64,000 nucleotides of DNA from Blastomyces gilchristii SLH14081 (lineage: Eukaryota; Ascomycota; Eurotiomycetes; Onygenales; Ajellomycetaceae): NCBI RefSeq assembly GCF_000003855.2, contig NW_003101669.1:1058795-1122794 (forward strand). Direction: 5' to 3'. Every line of letters begins with the position of its first letter. Positions within the stretch are counted from its first letter, which is position 1. The translations under genes and the position numbers were made by a program. The notes under the pieces are model-generated. The model was not told the DNA's origin and ran no database searches. It was given only the letters and a program-made list of their open reading frames with translations. Shown piece by piece: positions 22,971 to 35,813 of this stretch.

Positions 22971-25900
22971 TACCCGCGGCAGAAGATATTTCAAGATATC
23001 CAGTATCTACCTACTAGAGACAGGTAGGTATGACGGTTCGATACAGCGCGGAGTTTTGAGTTTCAAGGTTAGATAGACAGAAGTACCGTGTTAGCATGTC
23101 AACATCCATTTTCCAAAATGGTGGCTGGCTATTTTGCCCGAAAATATCAGCCGGGCCATATGGTCGGAGGATCGTTTTGGCATCGGCGTGCAGCCACTCT
23201 GAGGTAAATTCCCTTCGTCACGGCAGCGGCAAAAGGTATAGGAAATGAAGTCAGATGCATCCGCTATTGTAGCATAACCAAATTCGTTGAACTGGCGCTA
23301 GTCTACCACCCATGTATCCACAGAGTATTGAGTTCCTTCGCTCGATCAAACGCAGCTAATCGTCCAATCAAGTCAAGTCGCTATGCGAGCCTGCTAGGTA
23401 CCGCCTACTTCTCGCAGCGCAGCCGTCATGATGTGCGCGTTCTGGTGATCTGAGAATCGGCTGGACTGGATTCTTGTGAAAAAGTTTACCTATGCCGGGA
23501 AACGGGCAAAGGGACACTTACAAGCAACACTAGGCACAACAGAACGGGCGAGGGAGGACCTTGCCGGGGAAAGATAATTTCCCGGCTGCGTGTCCGATCC
23601 CCAGGCGCGACAGGGCGCGACAGGTGCCAGGATACACATCCTCGTTCTCATGATCGTGGAAATGAGGGGCTCTAACCCTAACCGCTTGCCGGAACCGATG
23701 TACGAAGGTTCAACGGCAGATGTTTCTTGGTAGCGCCGGAGTAACTCGCGATCTGCGTCTTCAGCCAAATCCTCAGCCTCCGCGCTACTTCCCATTGAAT
23801 CAACAAAGCCCGGGCCGTGCCAAAAGACCATTGTGTTCAATGACCAAGGCATCATCATCTCGATACACGGGATGAACTTTTGCTGGGAATACAGGAGCAT
23901 CAAGGCGCCAAAGACAGCACGGGGCGCATCAGGGGCAGCAGGGCTGGCGCTCGAGGAGCATAGAGGGCAAGGCTCTGAGTTGCTGAGGCAGCGACATCTC
24001 TGACCAGACGTCGTGGACTGTTCGCGGAAGTAACAAAACCAACTAGAATCGTGATATTCGCGGAGGGGAGGTTTGTCAGTTAAAAGCCATATTCGCGAAC
24101 CACGGCAGTGATTTTTTATTTTATTTTTATTTTATCAACAAGCGTGCGAGAATTTCAAAAGGTGTATTGTACATCGCTTAGGGAGATGTCAATATATGAT
24201 CGTTATCCCTTTATATATACCATGCAAATCCCCGAAGCTGCCTGCCGGTCACTACTCACGTTAGCAGCATCACAACAACCACCTTCGGAATCTCTTCCAA
24301 CATCTTCCTCTGCGCGTTCTCGCTATACTAGGGGATATCAGACCACGGGGGTAAAAAAACTCCCGCAGCTGCAGCCCACGAGAAAGCCCAGGGGGAGCGA
24401 AACCGGAGCGGCAACTCTAACGATCGATGAAATGCCGTCATTTCCGCGAAGATCTCTTTGAAGCCGGTGTGGCGGATGCCACAGGTGGAGCAATTGCCAT
24501 CGCCATACATATCGATCCGGACAGGCTTGTCCTGCGACCTCGGGTAGTACCAGTGCTTCCACTCTCCAAAACCCAACTGCATGCCGATATGCATTTTCAG
24601 CTGGGTGAATGTCATATAACCATGTTGTAAACATTCTCGGATGTAAAAAGCATAATATGGAGACGACTGAGCGGGTCTCAGCCGCTCGATTAACCATGAC
24701 CAGTGTGATCTCATCATACTATCCTGCTGTTATCCAGCCGCATGGACGCTGATTCTCCAGGTTTAGTGAAGTCAGCAACTATGCCAACAGGAATCGACAG
24801 CTGTCAAAAGGCTAGAACCTAGTTGTGAGGTAGCGTGGTAAAAAGGTATATATGTGGATATATATAAGAAAAGTTACGCTATTTCTGTTGCGCTCAGGCG
24901 GGCAGAGAGCTATATATAAAAGGTAGGGGAATATGTACATGTAAGAGGCTGGATGGATATAAGGTATTTATATAGAGATATATAGAAATATATCTGGATA
25001 GGTATATATGAAACAGAATAGTCTCGAGAAAGAGTAGTGCGAAAAAAGAAGAATGCATTCATTCATTGTTTGCAGTCACTCTCCTAGAAGGGCTCCATTC
25101 CACCAGGAGCCATATCTAACGAAGGCTCCGGGAGCTTGTAGGAGGGGGGGGGGGCGAGCAAGAACGTCTAGGCACATAAGCACTTGTTGGCAGCAACAGC
25201 AACAATACAGCTAGCTGGATGATGGGTCAGCAACAGAGCAAAAGAGGGAAGCGGGATAAGACAGCGTTCTGTACTGTATATTGCATCCTGCTTTTTCGTA
25301 GTATTGCATCACTCACCTGAACTCAATTCACAGATAGACAAGAAACGCTACCATGAAGGTGACATCGCTCCAAGGGACGATGCCCCTTACCGCCTGACTG
25401 ACTAGCCAGGGAACCCAATAGCAATCAGGATAAAGGGATCAGATTCTTTGGTTTGAAGCTTGGTGGGCGGGGACGATACATGTACAAACGGTTTCCCAAC
25501 CCAGTTGTCTCAGCTAACCATTGCGCCTGCTGGAGAGCATGCATACTGTACAAAGATATGGCGTTTCCATCTCCAATTAGCGCAATCAGGCAGAATATCA
25601 GATGTTTAAGGGATACTTATATCCTCCGGTTAGTTGTTGTTTTGTTCGATCAGCCCTAACCTAACAGCCTCTAAATAAAGGATTTCTCTGATGAAAAGAG
25701 AAAAAACAAAAAAGACCTGCAAAAATGAATAGTCGCAAGGTGGAAGTTCAGAGACACCAGCAGCAAGGACATTATTCTGTCCAAGCCGCGCTGTTATAGT
25801 TAATATCGCCGCCAGAGACAAACTTTTAGCCTGGGTCAGGGATCCTTCAATAATAGCTCTGCTTCGGTGGGCATGCAGTTGAACGAGGGTCAAAATATCT

Positions 25901-26338
25901 CAGTTGAGTGTGGCTCGAATCTTGGACTGGGAGAGCCTTCAGCGAGGGTTCAAATGCTTGAACTCGTCCATTCAACTGGACAGTGAAGGCCGTCGTTGCT
26001 GAGCGATCGCGAGTGGTTAAGTTGGATATTGCCTAGGTATTCTTATTATATTAGGCAGTGCAGTGGAACACGGCATCCGGTAAAGGGGCGGAACACATGC
26101 CGCGGTAGTTTCGACGTAAAAATGATGCCACTGGGAAAACAGCGTACAGCTTAGAGCGCAAGCTGTCAGTCAGATAATTATATAAATAACATCGATTACG
26201 CTGGCGATAAAAAGGATAACAGAAATTCTTCTAAATCCGCAAAACTACATTTTTCTCAGGGTATCAAATAGTTATTTAATCTTCACTGCTACTTCCTGAA
26301 CAGATCTCCCTCTATCTGTAACTACCCCTCCGATAACC

Positions 26339-27030
26339 ATGATATCCCAAGAAATCCAACTCATCGCCATCATGAAGCCATTGCCGGGCAAGATTGATGA
26401 GGTGAGTAATCCCATTATCACATTGCAAATGACCAAGATAAAAGAAATTAAATACAAATGCAAAGAGGCAATGCTAGAGAAAAGAAATGCTAATACCATC
26501 CCGACTTACAGCTCGCCGCTCACCTAGTTGAAACAGGCAAAAATATTCAGCACACTGAACCTGGCACTTTAGCTTGGTATGTTGTGCAACCAGAGGGAGG
26601 AGACGAACTAATTGCTGTGGAAAGGTATGTTCTTTTCTCTCATATCCATTTCCATTCAACAAGTGGGAAATAACTATGCAATAATGCATGTCCTCTATCC
26701 TATTATCATATATATAAACATGCGCTATTGCTACCCCGCCGTTCCCTGCTCATGCAACACTTGCCCTTGATTTCATTGCTCCAAAGCACAAACAATCGTT
26801 CCGAAGAGAAAAAAGAATGCTACTGGATCAGACCCTGATTTCTAACGTTCTCGAACAACACCAAAAAATTTAAACTTCATAGATACAAGGATGCCGAGTC
26901 TCTGAAGCTGCATAGCAAGTCCGGCCACCTGAAGGCCCTCACTGAGGCTGCGGGCCCGCTATTGAGGGAGCCGCCTACAATCAAGGCCGGGCGCCAAATT
27001 GCCGGGTTTAGGAGGGAGGAGAAGTTGTAA
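26339..27030 (+). CDS. antibiotic biosynthesis monooxygenase (ABM) domain protein
   Basis: This is a small ferredoxin-like-fold protein of the ABM/dimeric alpha-beta barrel superfamily. Members include quinol monooxygenases and many uncharacterised proteins. Three exons, 26339-26401, 26512-26624 and 26883-27030, code 107 residues, the usual single-domain length. The strand-helix pattern is visible: IQLIAIMKPLPGKIDE, then LAAHLVETGKNIQHTEPG, then TLAWYVVQPEGGDELIAVER, and the helix SKSGHLKALTEAAGPLL. The pairing of H in the SGHLKAL region with a preceding beta strand is typical. Introns are 110 and 258 nt; the second is long. There is no signal peptide, so it is likely cytosolic. The substrate cannot be inferred. 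It stands alone in a gene-poor stretch. Confidence 0.85.
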
Positions 27031-29129
27031 GGTTTTTTTTCTTTTTTTTTTTTTTTCGGCGCCATGTTTTGGCGGGGGAGGGGAGAAGTTTCTTATTGTT
27101 TTTATCATTGAGACAATGTACATATTTATATATGCGGGATGACCGTTATGGTTTTAATTGAGCTATGTAACAAATGGACACCCTCTTGCGCATACACATT
27201 TACAAAATTGGATTGAACATGAGCAGTGGGCAGAGGGATGAATCTGACTGAGACACGTCCGACCATTATTATTACAGTTTTGGGAAGCAGAAATTTTCCG
27301 ATACTCTTCCGATAAACTGTAAAATCACATTTCGGGTTTTGTACTTACATTTGGTGAGAATTTTCTACAAGTTATATAAGTTATTAGCAAAGCTGTACTC
27401 CGTACTAACTAGTGAGTTATAAAATTTTCTATACATAATAATGCGGGGAGCTGATAAGGCTCGCTGTGCCCTTGCTCTGTAGCGGGCGAAGCTACATGTA
27501 TGTATGCTTTTCTATAATTTGTTTCCAGAGGCTAAAATATCCAACAGTTGCACGACAGGACATGGGTTGAGCAGCGGCAGCAGCAGCAGCGCCATCCTCG
27601 CAACAGCAACAGAGCAACAGCAGTGTAGAGTGCGCTCTAACATGTGTGGGAGGAGAAATGGGATTGGACATCCCAATCATTGCGAGGTCATTTCGGGTGA
27701 TTCCATCCAACAAGCTTTCGAAGAAAGTAGCCATTTTAAATAATATATCTAGAGCAGCAACGAAACCTGTCGCTTGCTATCTCCACGTCTAGTGATCGGG
27801 ATACAATCACCCTTGTCCATGGTTGGATGTAGCTAGTCAGCTAAAGAGACAACCCGGGATGGGCCACATGGAGGCGGCGGCACAGACTAGCTGCACGGAA
27901 CATCGAGGAGTTCGAGTCGCACATATATATATATATATATATATACACGCCTCCATAAAAATAGAGATTTATATGTTGGAAGGGCGATAGGGTCCAACTA
28001 TATATCCTGGGGGTGGTTCCAGGCCAACCAAGCATGCCAGGGAGCATCGATGGAGCTAGCATACCACGGCGCTTACCAGGGTACTTTGTCGGTCAGTCCC
28101 GGTTCAACCTCGACGAGGGATTGGATATAAAGATGCAAAATTTAGATTAAGCATAACACATACCAAATACCAAATACCAGTTAGCTGCCACAGCACCAAA
28201 GCCATCTAGGAGGATCTGACTCTGGGAAACCAACCATGGCCAGATTTGGAGTAAGTCTATACGATGGGATGTAAATAAATATGTTGATGCTGCGGGTTGA
28301 TGCGACCCGTATGAGACCTGGGCCAAGCCTCTCCTTGGGCCAAGCCGGCGTCAACCCCCAAGCAACTCACCGTCCCCCGTCCGGTCTCCAACTCGTCTCA
28401 ACCTCCTCCTCACCTCACCTCACCTCACCTCTCTCCTCCTCTCCTGTCCTCCTCTGCTCACCATCTCATCATCTTGCTGTCTCATTCCCCCACTCCTGCC
28501 TGCCTGCAGTCGTCCTCTTCTTATCTGCTCTATCGATTGTCTGCTTGAGCGGTGCTGTGTCTTGTAATCTCCCTGGCTCTTCTGCTTGGTGTGAAGGTTA
28601 CCCTACCCCCAACACCCTCACCACCAGCCTCGTACCATATCGTTGCCTCTCCAGATTCCATTTTCATCATCGTCACTAAAGGAGCTTCCATCCTCCTAGC
28701 TAATCAGCTCTGATCCCTCGCCAATTGGTTTTACCGTGTGGTCGCTGCTGTTTATCGCTCCGCCGCAATCTACACCTCCCGAAGTCCCCAACCACGATCC
28801 CAGTCCATATACCCGATAAAAGCTTTAATCTCCTTTATATAAAAGGTTATAGGATATTTGAAGCTGCGCCATTATATCTCGTCGAAGAAATAAATAAAAA
28901 AGCCATTAGAGAGCCCTTGTGTGTTTCTTTGGATTGAATCCTGTTGGACAGTGGGCTTCATTCATCTTTGTCAAGACTTTAACACCGTTGGCGCAGGACT
29001 TTGACCAGCTAGACCGCCTTTGACTTGATCTTTAGGCTTTATATTTGGAATTCGCTTTCGGTCTCTCAATCCTTGTTACTTAACTCTTTTTTTTACATTG
29101 ACTTTCATTCTCTGGAAGTTTCGACAAAA
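27031..29129. other. intergenic and long leader of RAC1
   Basis: No gene is supported. Features seen are a CAG/CTG-rich patch at about 27565-27625, an (AT)n run at about 27920-27946, and from about 28360 a strongly pyrimidine-rich stretch including four CACCT units at 28411-28430. The part after about 28.4 kb is most simply the promoter and 5' leader of RAC1, possibly with a leader intron. Confidence 0.5.
28411..28430 (+). repeat. (CACCT)4 microsatellite
   Basis: Four perfect CACCT units lie within the pyrimidine-rich region upstream of RAC1. Confidence 0.85.
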
Positions 29130-30104
29130 ATGGCCTCTGGACCAGCTACTCAGTCACTGAAGGTTGGTGGTAACTTTTAAGATTTCCGTCCCAAATACCA
29201 GATTTCGATTTATGTTTGAGTTTCCAATTTACCTACTGACCAGCATTCTCATTCCTCTCCCAGTGTGTTGTTACTGGCGACGGTGCTGTTGGCAAGGTAA
29301 GCATTTTTCCTCTTCAGCTTTAATGTGGCGATTATATCTGATTTTGCTAACATAAAACTTTAAGACATGTCTCCTTATTTCCTACACCACAAATGCCTTC
29401 CCCGGAGAGTATATTCCTACTGTGTATGTTTTATATAAAACATCCTCCATGGTGTTTCGATCTTTCTGACAGGACATAGGTTCGACAACTACTCCGCCAG
29501 TGTAATGGTTGATGGGAAGCCAATCAGTCTTGGTCTTTGGGATACTGCTGGACAGGAAGATTACGACAGACTACGTCCTTTGTCATATCCACAGACCGAT
29601 GTTTTTCTTATATGCTTTTCTATCGTCAGCCCGCCGTCTTTCGATAACGTCAAAGCGAAGGTACGCTGACAACATACGCCCTAGACACATTTGAGGTTTC
29701 ACGCGCCCTTTTTTACACGCATTTTATATTAATTTTTTGTGTAGTGGCACCCGGAGATCGAACATCACGCGCCCAATGTCCCCATAATTCTAGTAGGGAC
29801 CAAACTGGATCTGCGAGAGGACAAGGCTACTGCTGAAAGTCTTCGTGCGAAGAAGATGGAACCAGTGTCTTATGAACAAGCCCTCGCAGTTGCCAAAGAG
29901 ATCAAAGCACAAAAATACCTCGAATGTTCAGCCCTCACGCAGCGAAATCTGAAGAGTGTCTTCGATGAAGCTATTCGGTATGCCATGCCCATAACCACCG
30001 CCGTCAACTTCTAGGAAACCCGTAGGAGACTAACTGTTTCTAGTGCCGTGCTGAATCCACGTCCTGTTGCGAAACCTAAAAAATCCAAATGCAATCTCCT
30101 CTAA
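29130..30104 (+). CDS. RAC1: Rho-family GTPase Rac
   Basis: Rac is a membrane-anchored molecular switch that controls actin, hyphal polarity and NADPH oxidase in filamentous fungi. Six exons (29130-29162, 29264-29296, 29365-29423, 29480-29660, 29745-29977 and 30044-30104) give 199 residues. Visible GTPase boxes are GDGAVGKT (P-loop, split by intron 2), the effector loop YIPTVFDNY (split by intron 3), [18 protein letters not shown] and the C-terminal polybasic PKKSK followed by the CAAX box CNLL, predicting geranylgeranylation. It is Rac rather than Cdc42 because of the start [11 protein letters not shown], the segment [14 protein letters not shown] and the absence of the Cdc42 tail. Introns are 56-101 nt. 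All residues needed for nucleotide binding are present. Confidence 0.97.
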
Positions 30105-33100
30105 ATCTCTCGTGTGCCGGCAGAACCCATCTGACTGCCTGAGATTCAAAAAGAAGAACGATAGAGATGACACTATGATATCCCCTGAGCATGTTACTTT
30201 TCTTCATTTTCAGCTATTTTGCTTTTCTTCTCAACTGAAAGCGAAATCCCCGGAAACTCAGCGAACATTTCTTCGTAGCCTATTTTTTTTTTCTGAGTTA
30301 TACGAAATCAACTTAATGAACTGGTTTTTCCTCTGAACTATCCGGGAAGAACCACGACCTACTCGAAGAATTTTCAATAGAGGGGGAACGACCTAATTCA
30401 AGAGCGGCAGTAAACCCTCATCATCTTGCAATCACTAATTGACCAACGATTTCTTCCAGATTCTCTGACCGTTATTCCCACCCATGTTGAGTCTAATTCT
30501 AGCTTTTCGTCCTGAGTGTTCTCTCCGTTGCAGATAATTTTTGATTTGGCGCTCGAGGCTATGATATAGCCAACTTCTCCTGAAATCTTATGAGATCTAT
30601 GCAAACTTGTGCGCCATTTTGTGCTCTATTACTTTCTTCAAATTTTAAAAACCTGGATCCCCATCTTACCCTCTCGTACCCATCTATCTATCCAAGAAAA
30701 GCTTCTTTTGCCGTCCCCTCTTTGGTTTCCTTTTCCCTCCAGTTTGATTTACCCTTAGCTGTTAAAAAATCGAATTGTTACGATCTGATGAAGTTTGCCC
30801 TCCACCCGCAGATTACTTGCTCTGGCGTTCTAATTTCCCACTTCGTTTCCTTTCTTTCTCTTGTTTTGCTTAGGTCTGTCGTCATTTTAACGCTTTATCT
30901 ATTTCCCCCCCTCCCCCCTCCCCCTTCTTTCTTTTACCTGCCGCTTGGAAGGTGGATTTGGATTGATTAGTTTTGTCATCTTTCTATTTTCGACCGCACA
31001 TTGTTTTTTATTTCTTTCTCCTTTTCCGCCCGTCGTGGTTGTCACCCGCGCCAACATCTCCGCTGCCACTTATCGCTTTCACCTAATATAACTTCCTCCG
31101 CAAAATCTTGTTCATGATCTGTCACTTGGCTCTGCTCATATTCCTCTAGATAATTTGTAAACGAATTACGACGCGCTTTGGTAACGGCGCATGGGGGAGG
31201 GAAAGCAGTGATGGCCAAGCTACAACATTGCCCCGTTCGTTTCATCCCCCTGCTCTTCTTAACTCATCTCCTTCCCCCTTTTTTTGTCTTGCAACTCTTC
31301 TTGTCATCATATTTTCCCACTAAACATGGTGATAATGTGTTTTGAAAAAACCTTTTTCCCTGTTCTCTCTTCCCTCTCTGTATACTTTACGCTACCCGTA
31401 CACCGTTTCCCTCCCCGTCGCCTTCTGCCCTCTGGCCCCCTAAAGAAAGGAACTGGAAGTACAAAATTATCGTGCTCTCCATGCAACCACACATTGATAC
31501 CTGCTATATCCACCCCCACCCCACCCAAGCAGGAAAACCCCCAAATGCCATTCCCCCACCTAGCAATGCACCTTACACGCCAAACAGGACACGTCGTCGC
31601 ATCTTAGCATCGTTCCCCCTATCCCCTAAATCAATGTGCGTGTAGATTGTTTCCCGCACTAAGCTTTGCACCAACCGTACCATGCCATTTGTAGTTCCCC
31701 TTGATCATGAGATGCGGTGTACCTGTGCACTCAAAGCAGTTGGTAGAATGCTCCAGTCCGGTTCTGAGGGGTATACGTGTGCTATTCAATAGGAATGGCG
31801 GACTTGGGACGACTGAGAACGTACGGACATTATCTGAATACTGCCACAGATATGTGTTCAGGGATATGGAGGGTTACTATGGTAAAATATCCAGGGTGAG
31901 AACGCTTTAAATGGTACCACTCGAGCTGGTTGTTCCGTTGGACTCTTATGACAAAAATGGCCATGATCATAGCTGCTGGGGGGATTTGCGACTGAAGCTT
32001 GTACATGTACATGGAGCGATATTTGATATTCTTTGAGGACTTGGATGTAGTTAGGAAAGATGCATAGAGCATGTAGAGTACATGTACGTCCTGGCGTCTG
32101 GGATCTTCTCCTAAAGAAGTCACATGTATAGGAGCTCAGAGGGCCCTCTCCAATCCCCCCTTTGGCCGAAATATTGTGTAGATTGTTGGTGTATGGGTGC
32201 TTGTCAAGGTACGGATCGGGGTAGGTACAGCAGATAGAGGTCACTATTCGACAGCTACACCAACCTGATCACCATCATACGAAGCCAGACCAGCCCCCGT
32301 GCGCCGCTATGTCGCCGGAGGCATGGCGGTGCATGTACTCCGTATAGCGTGTTTCATGACTTATAGATTAGCGGGGTGCATGAATCAGTTGCTAGGGGTC
32401 CCAGGTTGGTTCAGTCTCTCTACCTACCATCAGTGCCCACTGGTGGTGATTGAGCTCTGTTGCCCTAGTGGCCTAAAATAAGTAAGATAGCAGCGTTTCG
32501 AAGTGTTGCTTGCTTGTGATTCTTCCAATGAACACAGTAGTATCGGTTCGATCAAGAGAAACTTTTGTCTTCATGTTTCCACTAGGCTGGACCTAAGGAT
32601 ATGCATGTTCTACTTATTTGAAGGGTGCTTACCATCCTGCTAACTGCTCCTACGGATTAGTAACTATAGAATTGCGGCACAGGCACACCCCGCCTATTTG
32701 TTGGAAAGGAAAAATATATTGGTCTCGGGGGGAAAGGCGGGCGCCTATAAGGTTCTGGAGTCAGAAATGATATAGTCAGTTGAGCATGGCGCTTACAGAA
32801 CTGAATGGGGCTGCGTCTCCCTAATCATCAAATGATCCCACGACAGTACGATAGGCCATGAAAGACTGGAAACAAAATGAGACAAATAGCGGCTGTCGTC
32901 TGGTCTGCAAAGCTTCTTCGATGTTAATTATCCAAGGCCTAGGAGCTAATATTAGAGAACGAACATACAAACGGGAAAAGAGCGAGGGGTTGGAAAATAG
33001 TAATAACGTAAAATTTCAATATAAATACCAATACAGTAGGGAAAAGGGCATGAAATAAAAAATAAAATAGATGAACGAGACAGATACATGTACCACTTCC

Positions 33101-33180
33101 ACTCCATTTCCCATCTCTTTTTAGTTAATATTCCCTTTTTACTTACCCAACGCCATTAGAAAATCAAAAGGCACTGTTTC
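30105..33180. other. intergenic, pyrimidine-rich then AT-rich
   Basis: No gene is supported in this 3.1 kb. From 30.1 to 31.6 kb the plus strand is rich in C and T with long TTTCTC runs, which creates spurious open frames such as 30590-30970. From 31.7 to 33.1 kb it is mixed to AT-rich. The region contains the 3' sides of RAC1 and of the convergent NOP6 gene. Confidence 0.5.
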
Positions 33181-34643
33181 TCAGGGACCCGGAACCCATC
33201 TCCTCCGAGTGGGATGCACATCGTCCATATCGTTCTTCACTGGCGCTGCCTCTGCATCATCAGCCGGCTTAGCAGCATCGGCTTTATTTTTCTGTTTCAG
33301 AGCTTCTTTTGCTGCGCGAGCACGTTGTTCCGAGAGTTTTGTATTCTTCTCCACGATGCGCGCTTTACGAGTTTCGGATTTCGAGCCACCACCACCAGCA
33401 CTAATAGGGATGTGGAAGTTAAAGTATGTTTTGGCACCGTGTTGGAAGGGGGATTGGAAACAAGTCAAACATAGATGTGATTAGAGAGGGAGGGAAAAGA
33501 AAGGATCACTCACGTCAATTCAACATTGATTTTCCTGGCAGGATTCTTGCCATCATCGAATAAGGAGTGGTGGTACAGCTTCAAACACGTCTTCATGCGA
33601 TCGTAATGGTCGAATTCGATGAAGGCGAAGCCACGGCCTTTCTTCCCGCCTTTCTCACTGGGGAGTCGGACATGGCTGGGGTCGATTTTTGCGAAGTGTT
33701 TTTGCACGGCTTCCAGAGTTGTTTGGAACGGCAAGTTACCTAGACCGCGATGTTAGTATTATTTCGTAATTGGACGAGGAATTAGAGAGCCAAAAGGGAG
33801 GTGTAGATAAAATAAAGGGCATTTACCAATGAATACAATGAATCTTTGGCTTTTCTTCTCTTCATCGTGTCCATTGGTCCCTTCGATAGTTTTATCAACG
33901 CTATTCACCTCAGCAGCATCAGTTTCAACAGCAGCGGGTTTTTCGGTCATGTCCCCGTGTTCAGGGAGCATAACGCCCTCTTTATCTTTCTTATCTTTGC
34001 TCCGCTTCTTTTCCTTCTTATCCTTGCTCTTTTTGCTCTTTTTCTTCTCCTGATTCTCTAAATTTCCTGGCACTGCTTCCTGCTCCCCCTCCCCCTTCTC
34101 CTCACCCTCCTTTGACAACTTATCCTTGCCTTCTACGTCCTTTTTATCCTTCCTCTTTTCCTTCTTTTCCTTCTTTTCCTTCTTTTCCTTCTTTTCCTTC
34201 TTTTCCTTCTTTTCCTTCTTTTCCTTCTTTTCCTTCTTCTCCTTTTTCTTATCTTGTCTCTCTTCCACCACTTCATCGGCTTCCCTAACTTTCTTTTCTT
34301 TGTTTTCCTTCTTCTCCTTCTCCTTCTTTCCCTTCTTCTCCTTTTTCCCCTTCTTCGCCTCTTTCGCCTTATTCTCAGCTTCTTCTCCTGCAGTACCATT
34401 TACCAATGGGATCGCCTCATCAATATCCTTCATTTCAGCATCCGTGCCCAGGCCATTAACCTCAACATTGTCCTGAACTTCCTCGTCATCCTGCTTCTTT
34501 CCTGTCTTTTCCTTCCTCTCCTTCTTTGATTTATCTCCTTTCCTCTCCTTGTCGCTCTTCTTGGGTTTCTTCTGTTTCACTTCCGCAACTTCAACCGCAT
34601 CATCTTCAGCCAGTAACTGGCTCCGTTTCCGCTTATCGCCCAT
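33181..34643 (-). CDS. NOP6: nucleolar RRM protein, ribosome assembly (Nop6)
   Basis: Nop6 is an RNA-binding factor that associates early with the 90S pre-ribosome and helps make the 40S subunit in the nucleolus. Exons in gene order, 34643-33827, 33739-33514 and 33400-33181, give 420 residues. The first 265 residues are a highly charged Lys/Glu extension with many nuclear-localisation-like clusters. The RRM begins near residue 266 (RFIVFIGNLPFQTT, RNP2-like) and carries KGRGFAFIEF as RNP1. The C-terminus is basic and ends HPTRRRWVPGP. The reading frame across the long repeat is intact. The N-terminal extension contains a KEK-coding minisatellite annotated separately. Confidence 0.88.
34139..34252 (-). 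repeat. coding minisatellite encoding Lys-Glu-Lys repeats
   Basis: A tandem run of a 9-bp unit (TTTTCCTTC on the plus strand) repeats about nine times and codes KEK triplets in NOP6. Because the unit is a multiple of three, length changes would keep the frame. Confidence 0.85.
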
Positions 34644-35813
34644 TTTTGCGGCTGATAGATTTCCGAGCGTGAACTCGATACTCGAAAAACTCCCTAGTAC
34701 GAAAATGCAAATGTAGTTAGCTAATGGGGAATGAAAATAAAACAACTAATTTATCTCGAATGTAAAGGCCCATTGAAATTCGGGTTATAGGAGTGCACTC
34801 ACTAAATCTTTCCGCTTCTCGTGCTCGAAGCTTCTTCGATATCTCCCCGGTATACTACTCTGTACAGTACATCCGTTGCAAATTTATTCATTTTTGCTGA
34901 AATATTTCTGTCAAACCAGCCAGGCTAGGCGGTGAGAATAAATGATCTCCTCACCGCTTCCAACTCGACCAAAATCTATCACGTGGCGTTGAAGCCCTAA
35001 GGAATCACTCTAGTTCATGCTTTCACGGCGAGTTCTATCATTGTTTGTAGACTTGGCTAGAGAAGTTGACACCCGGCCCTAGCAAATGATGGAAGGCCAA
35101 TTGTAGTTGCTGGAGAGCTTTGTGTTTTTGTGTCCAGACTCCCAAAAGCTGTAGAATTTTCTGAGCCTTCAGGCCATCATACGATACAAGTCCCACCCTC
35201 TCCTGCAAGTTATATATCGAGACTGAGACCTCAAACAGCATGGTGGGAACCATTGGATAGCAAGATATCTACTGGTGGTACATGTTGTTAATTTAATCGT
35301 CGCGAGGTCCTAAGAGAAATTAGGGTAGTGAAATTTCTAATTAACTATGACAACTGCTGCAATTACAACCGACCCATTCAGCCATATTGGCTCTTAAAAC
35401 CGCCGCCAGCTCCGGAAATAACCGTGAAGTATGGTATTCAATCAGGCAGATCAGGAGATTACCCCGGGTCGTTTCATTCTCTTCCAGCTCTTGCTGCCCA
35501 TCCAACAATCCTTTTAGGTTTCAGCGCTCAACATCATTCCTCTCATTCCAAATCATGCATATTTTAGACAGAAACCTTCACCACCGGCCGGGTTATCTTT
35601 CCTACTTCCTCGAATTGGCTGTTAGTCTTCTCATAGTAAGTGAGGAACGGCCTCTAGCTGCGGTGGCGTGAACCTGATTGGGATGGTCGACGATTTCAAA
35701 TTGCGAAGACATCTCATGCGGGAGAATTATGTATTAACCGAGTTTGAATTTAGGCAGAAGTGCCGTAATCCTACCGCGTCTCCACGCTTAGCGATATACA
35801 AAAGGGTATCAGT
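34644..35813. other. intergenic between NOP6 start and CMS1 stop
   Basis: This 1.2 kb holds the NOP6 promoter, as both flanking genes are on the minus strand, and the 3' side of CMS1. Short open frames at 35328-35671 have no recognisable content. Confidence 0.5.

Larger units (their letters stand above)
19902..26338. other. gene-poor region with decayed sequence
   Basis: No intact gene is supported in this 6.4 kb. It has A+T-rich blocks, a (TA)n run near 20380-20392, imperfect repeats near 22.8-23.0 kb, and a segment at 21.26-21.96 kb that resembles long-terminal-repeat DNA on the minus strand. Open frames at 23490-23903 (137 residues, minus) and 24328-24717 (129 residues, minus) have no content I recognise; the second is the better candidate for a fragment of a real protein, since overlapping frames are also open. 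The 5' part next to RGD1 is its promoter, and the 3' part next to 26338 is the promoter of the ABM-domain gene. Confidence 0.5.

Noticed and set aside
23490..23903. 137-residue minus-strand open frame
   Set aside because: No motif recognised, no obvious splice partners, and located in decayed DNA; left as unannotated.
27492..27743. Overlapping Ala/Cys-rich and Ser-rich frames on both strands
   Set aside because: They arise from a CAG/CTG repeat patch; both strands being open is a composition effect.
30590..30970. 126-residue open frame downstream of RAC1
   Set aside because: It lies in CT-rich DNA and codes mostly Leu, Ser, Phe and Pro, as expected from composition; no domain or splice support.
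33829..34529. Phe/Leu-rich open frames on the plus strand, resembling membrane proteins
   Set aside because: They are antisense to the Lys/Glu-rich NOP6 repeat; the hydrophobic look is a complement of AAG/GAG codons.
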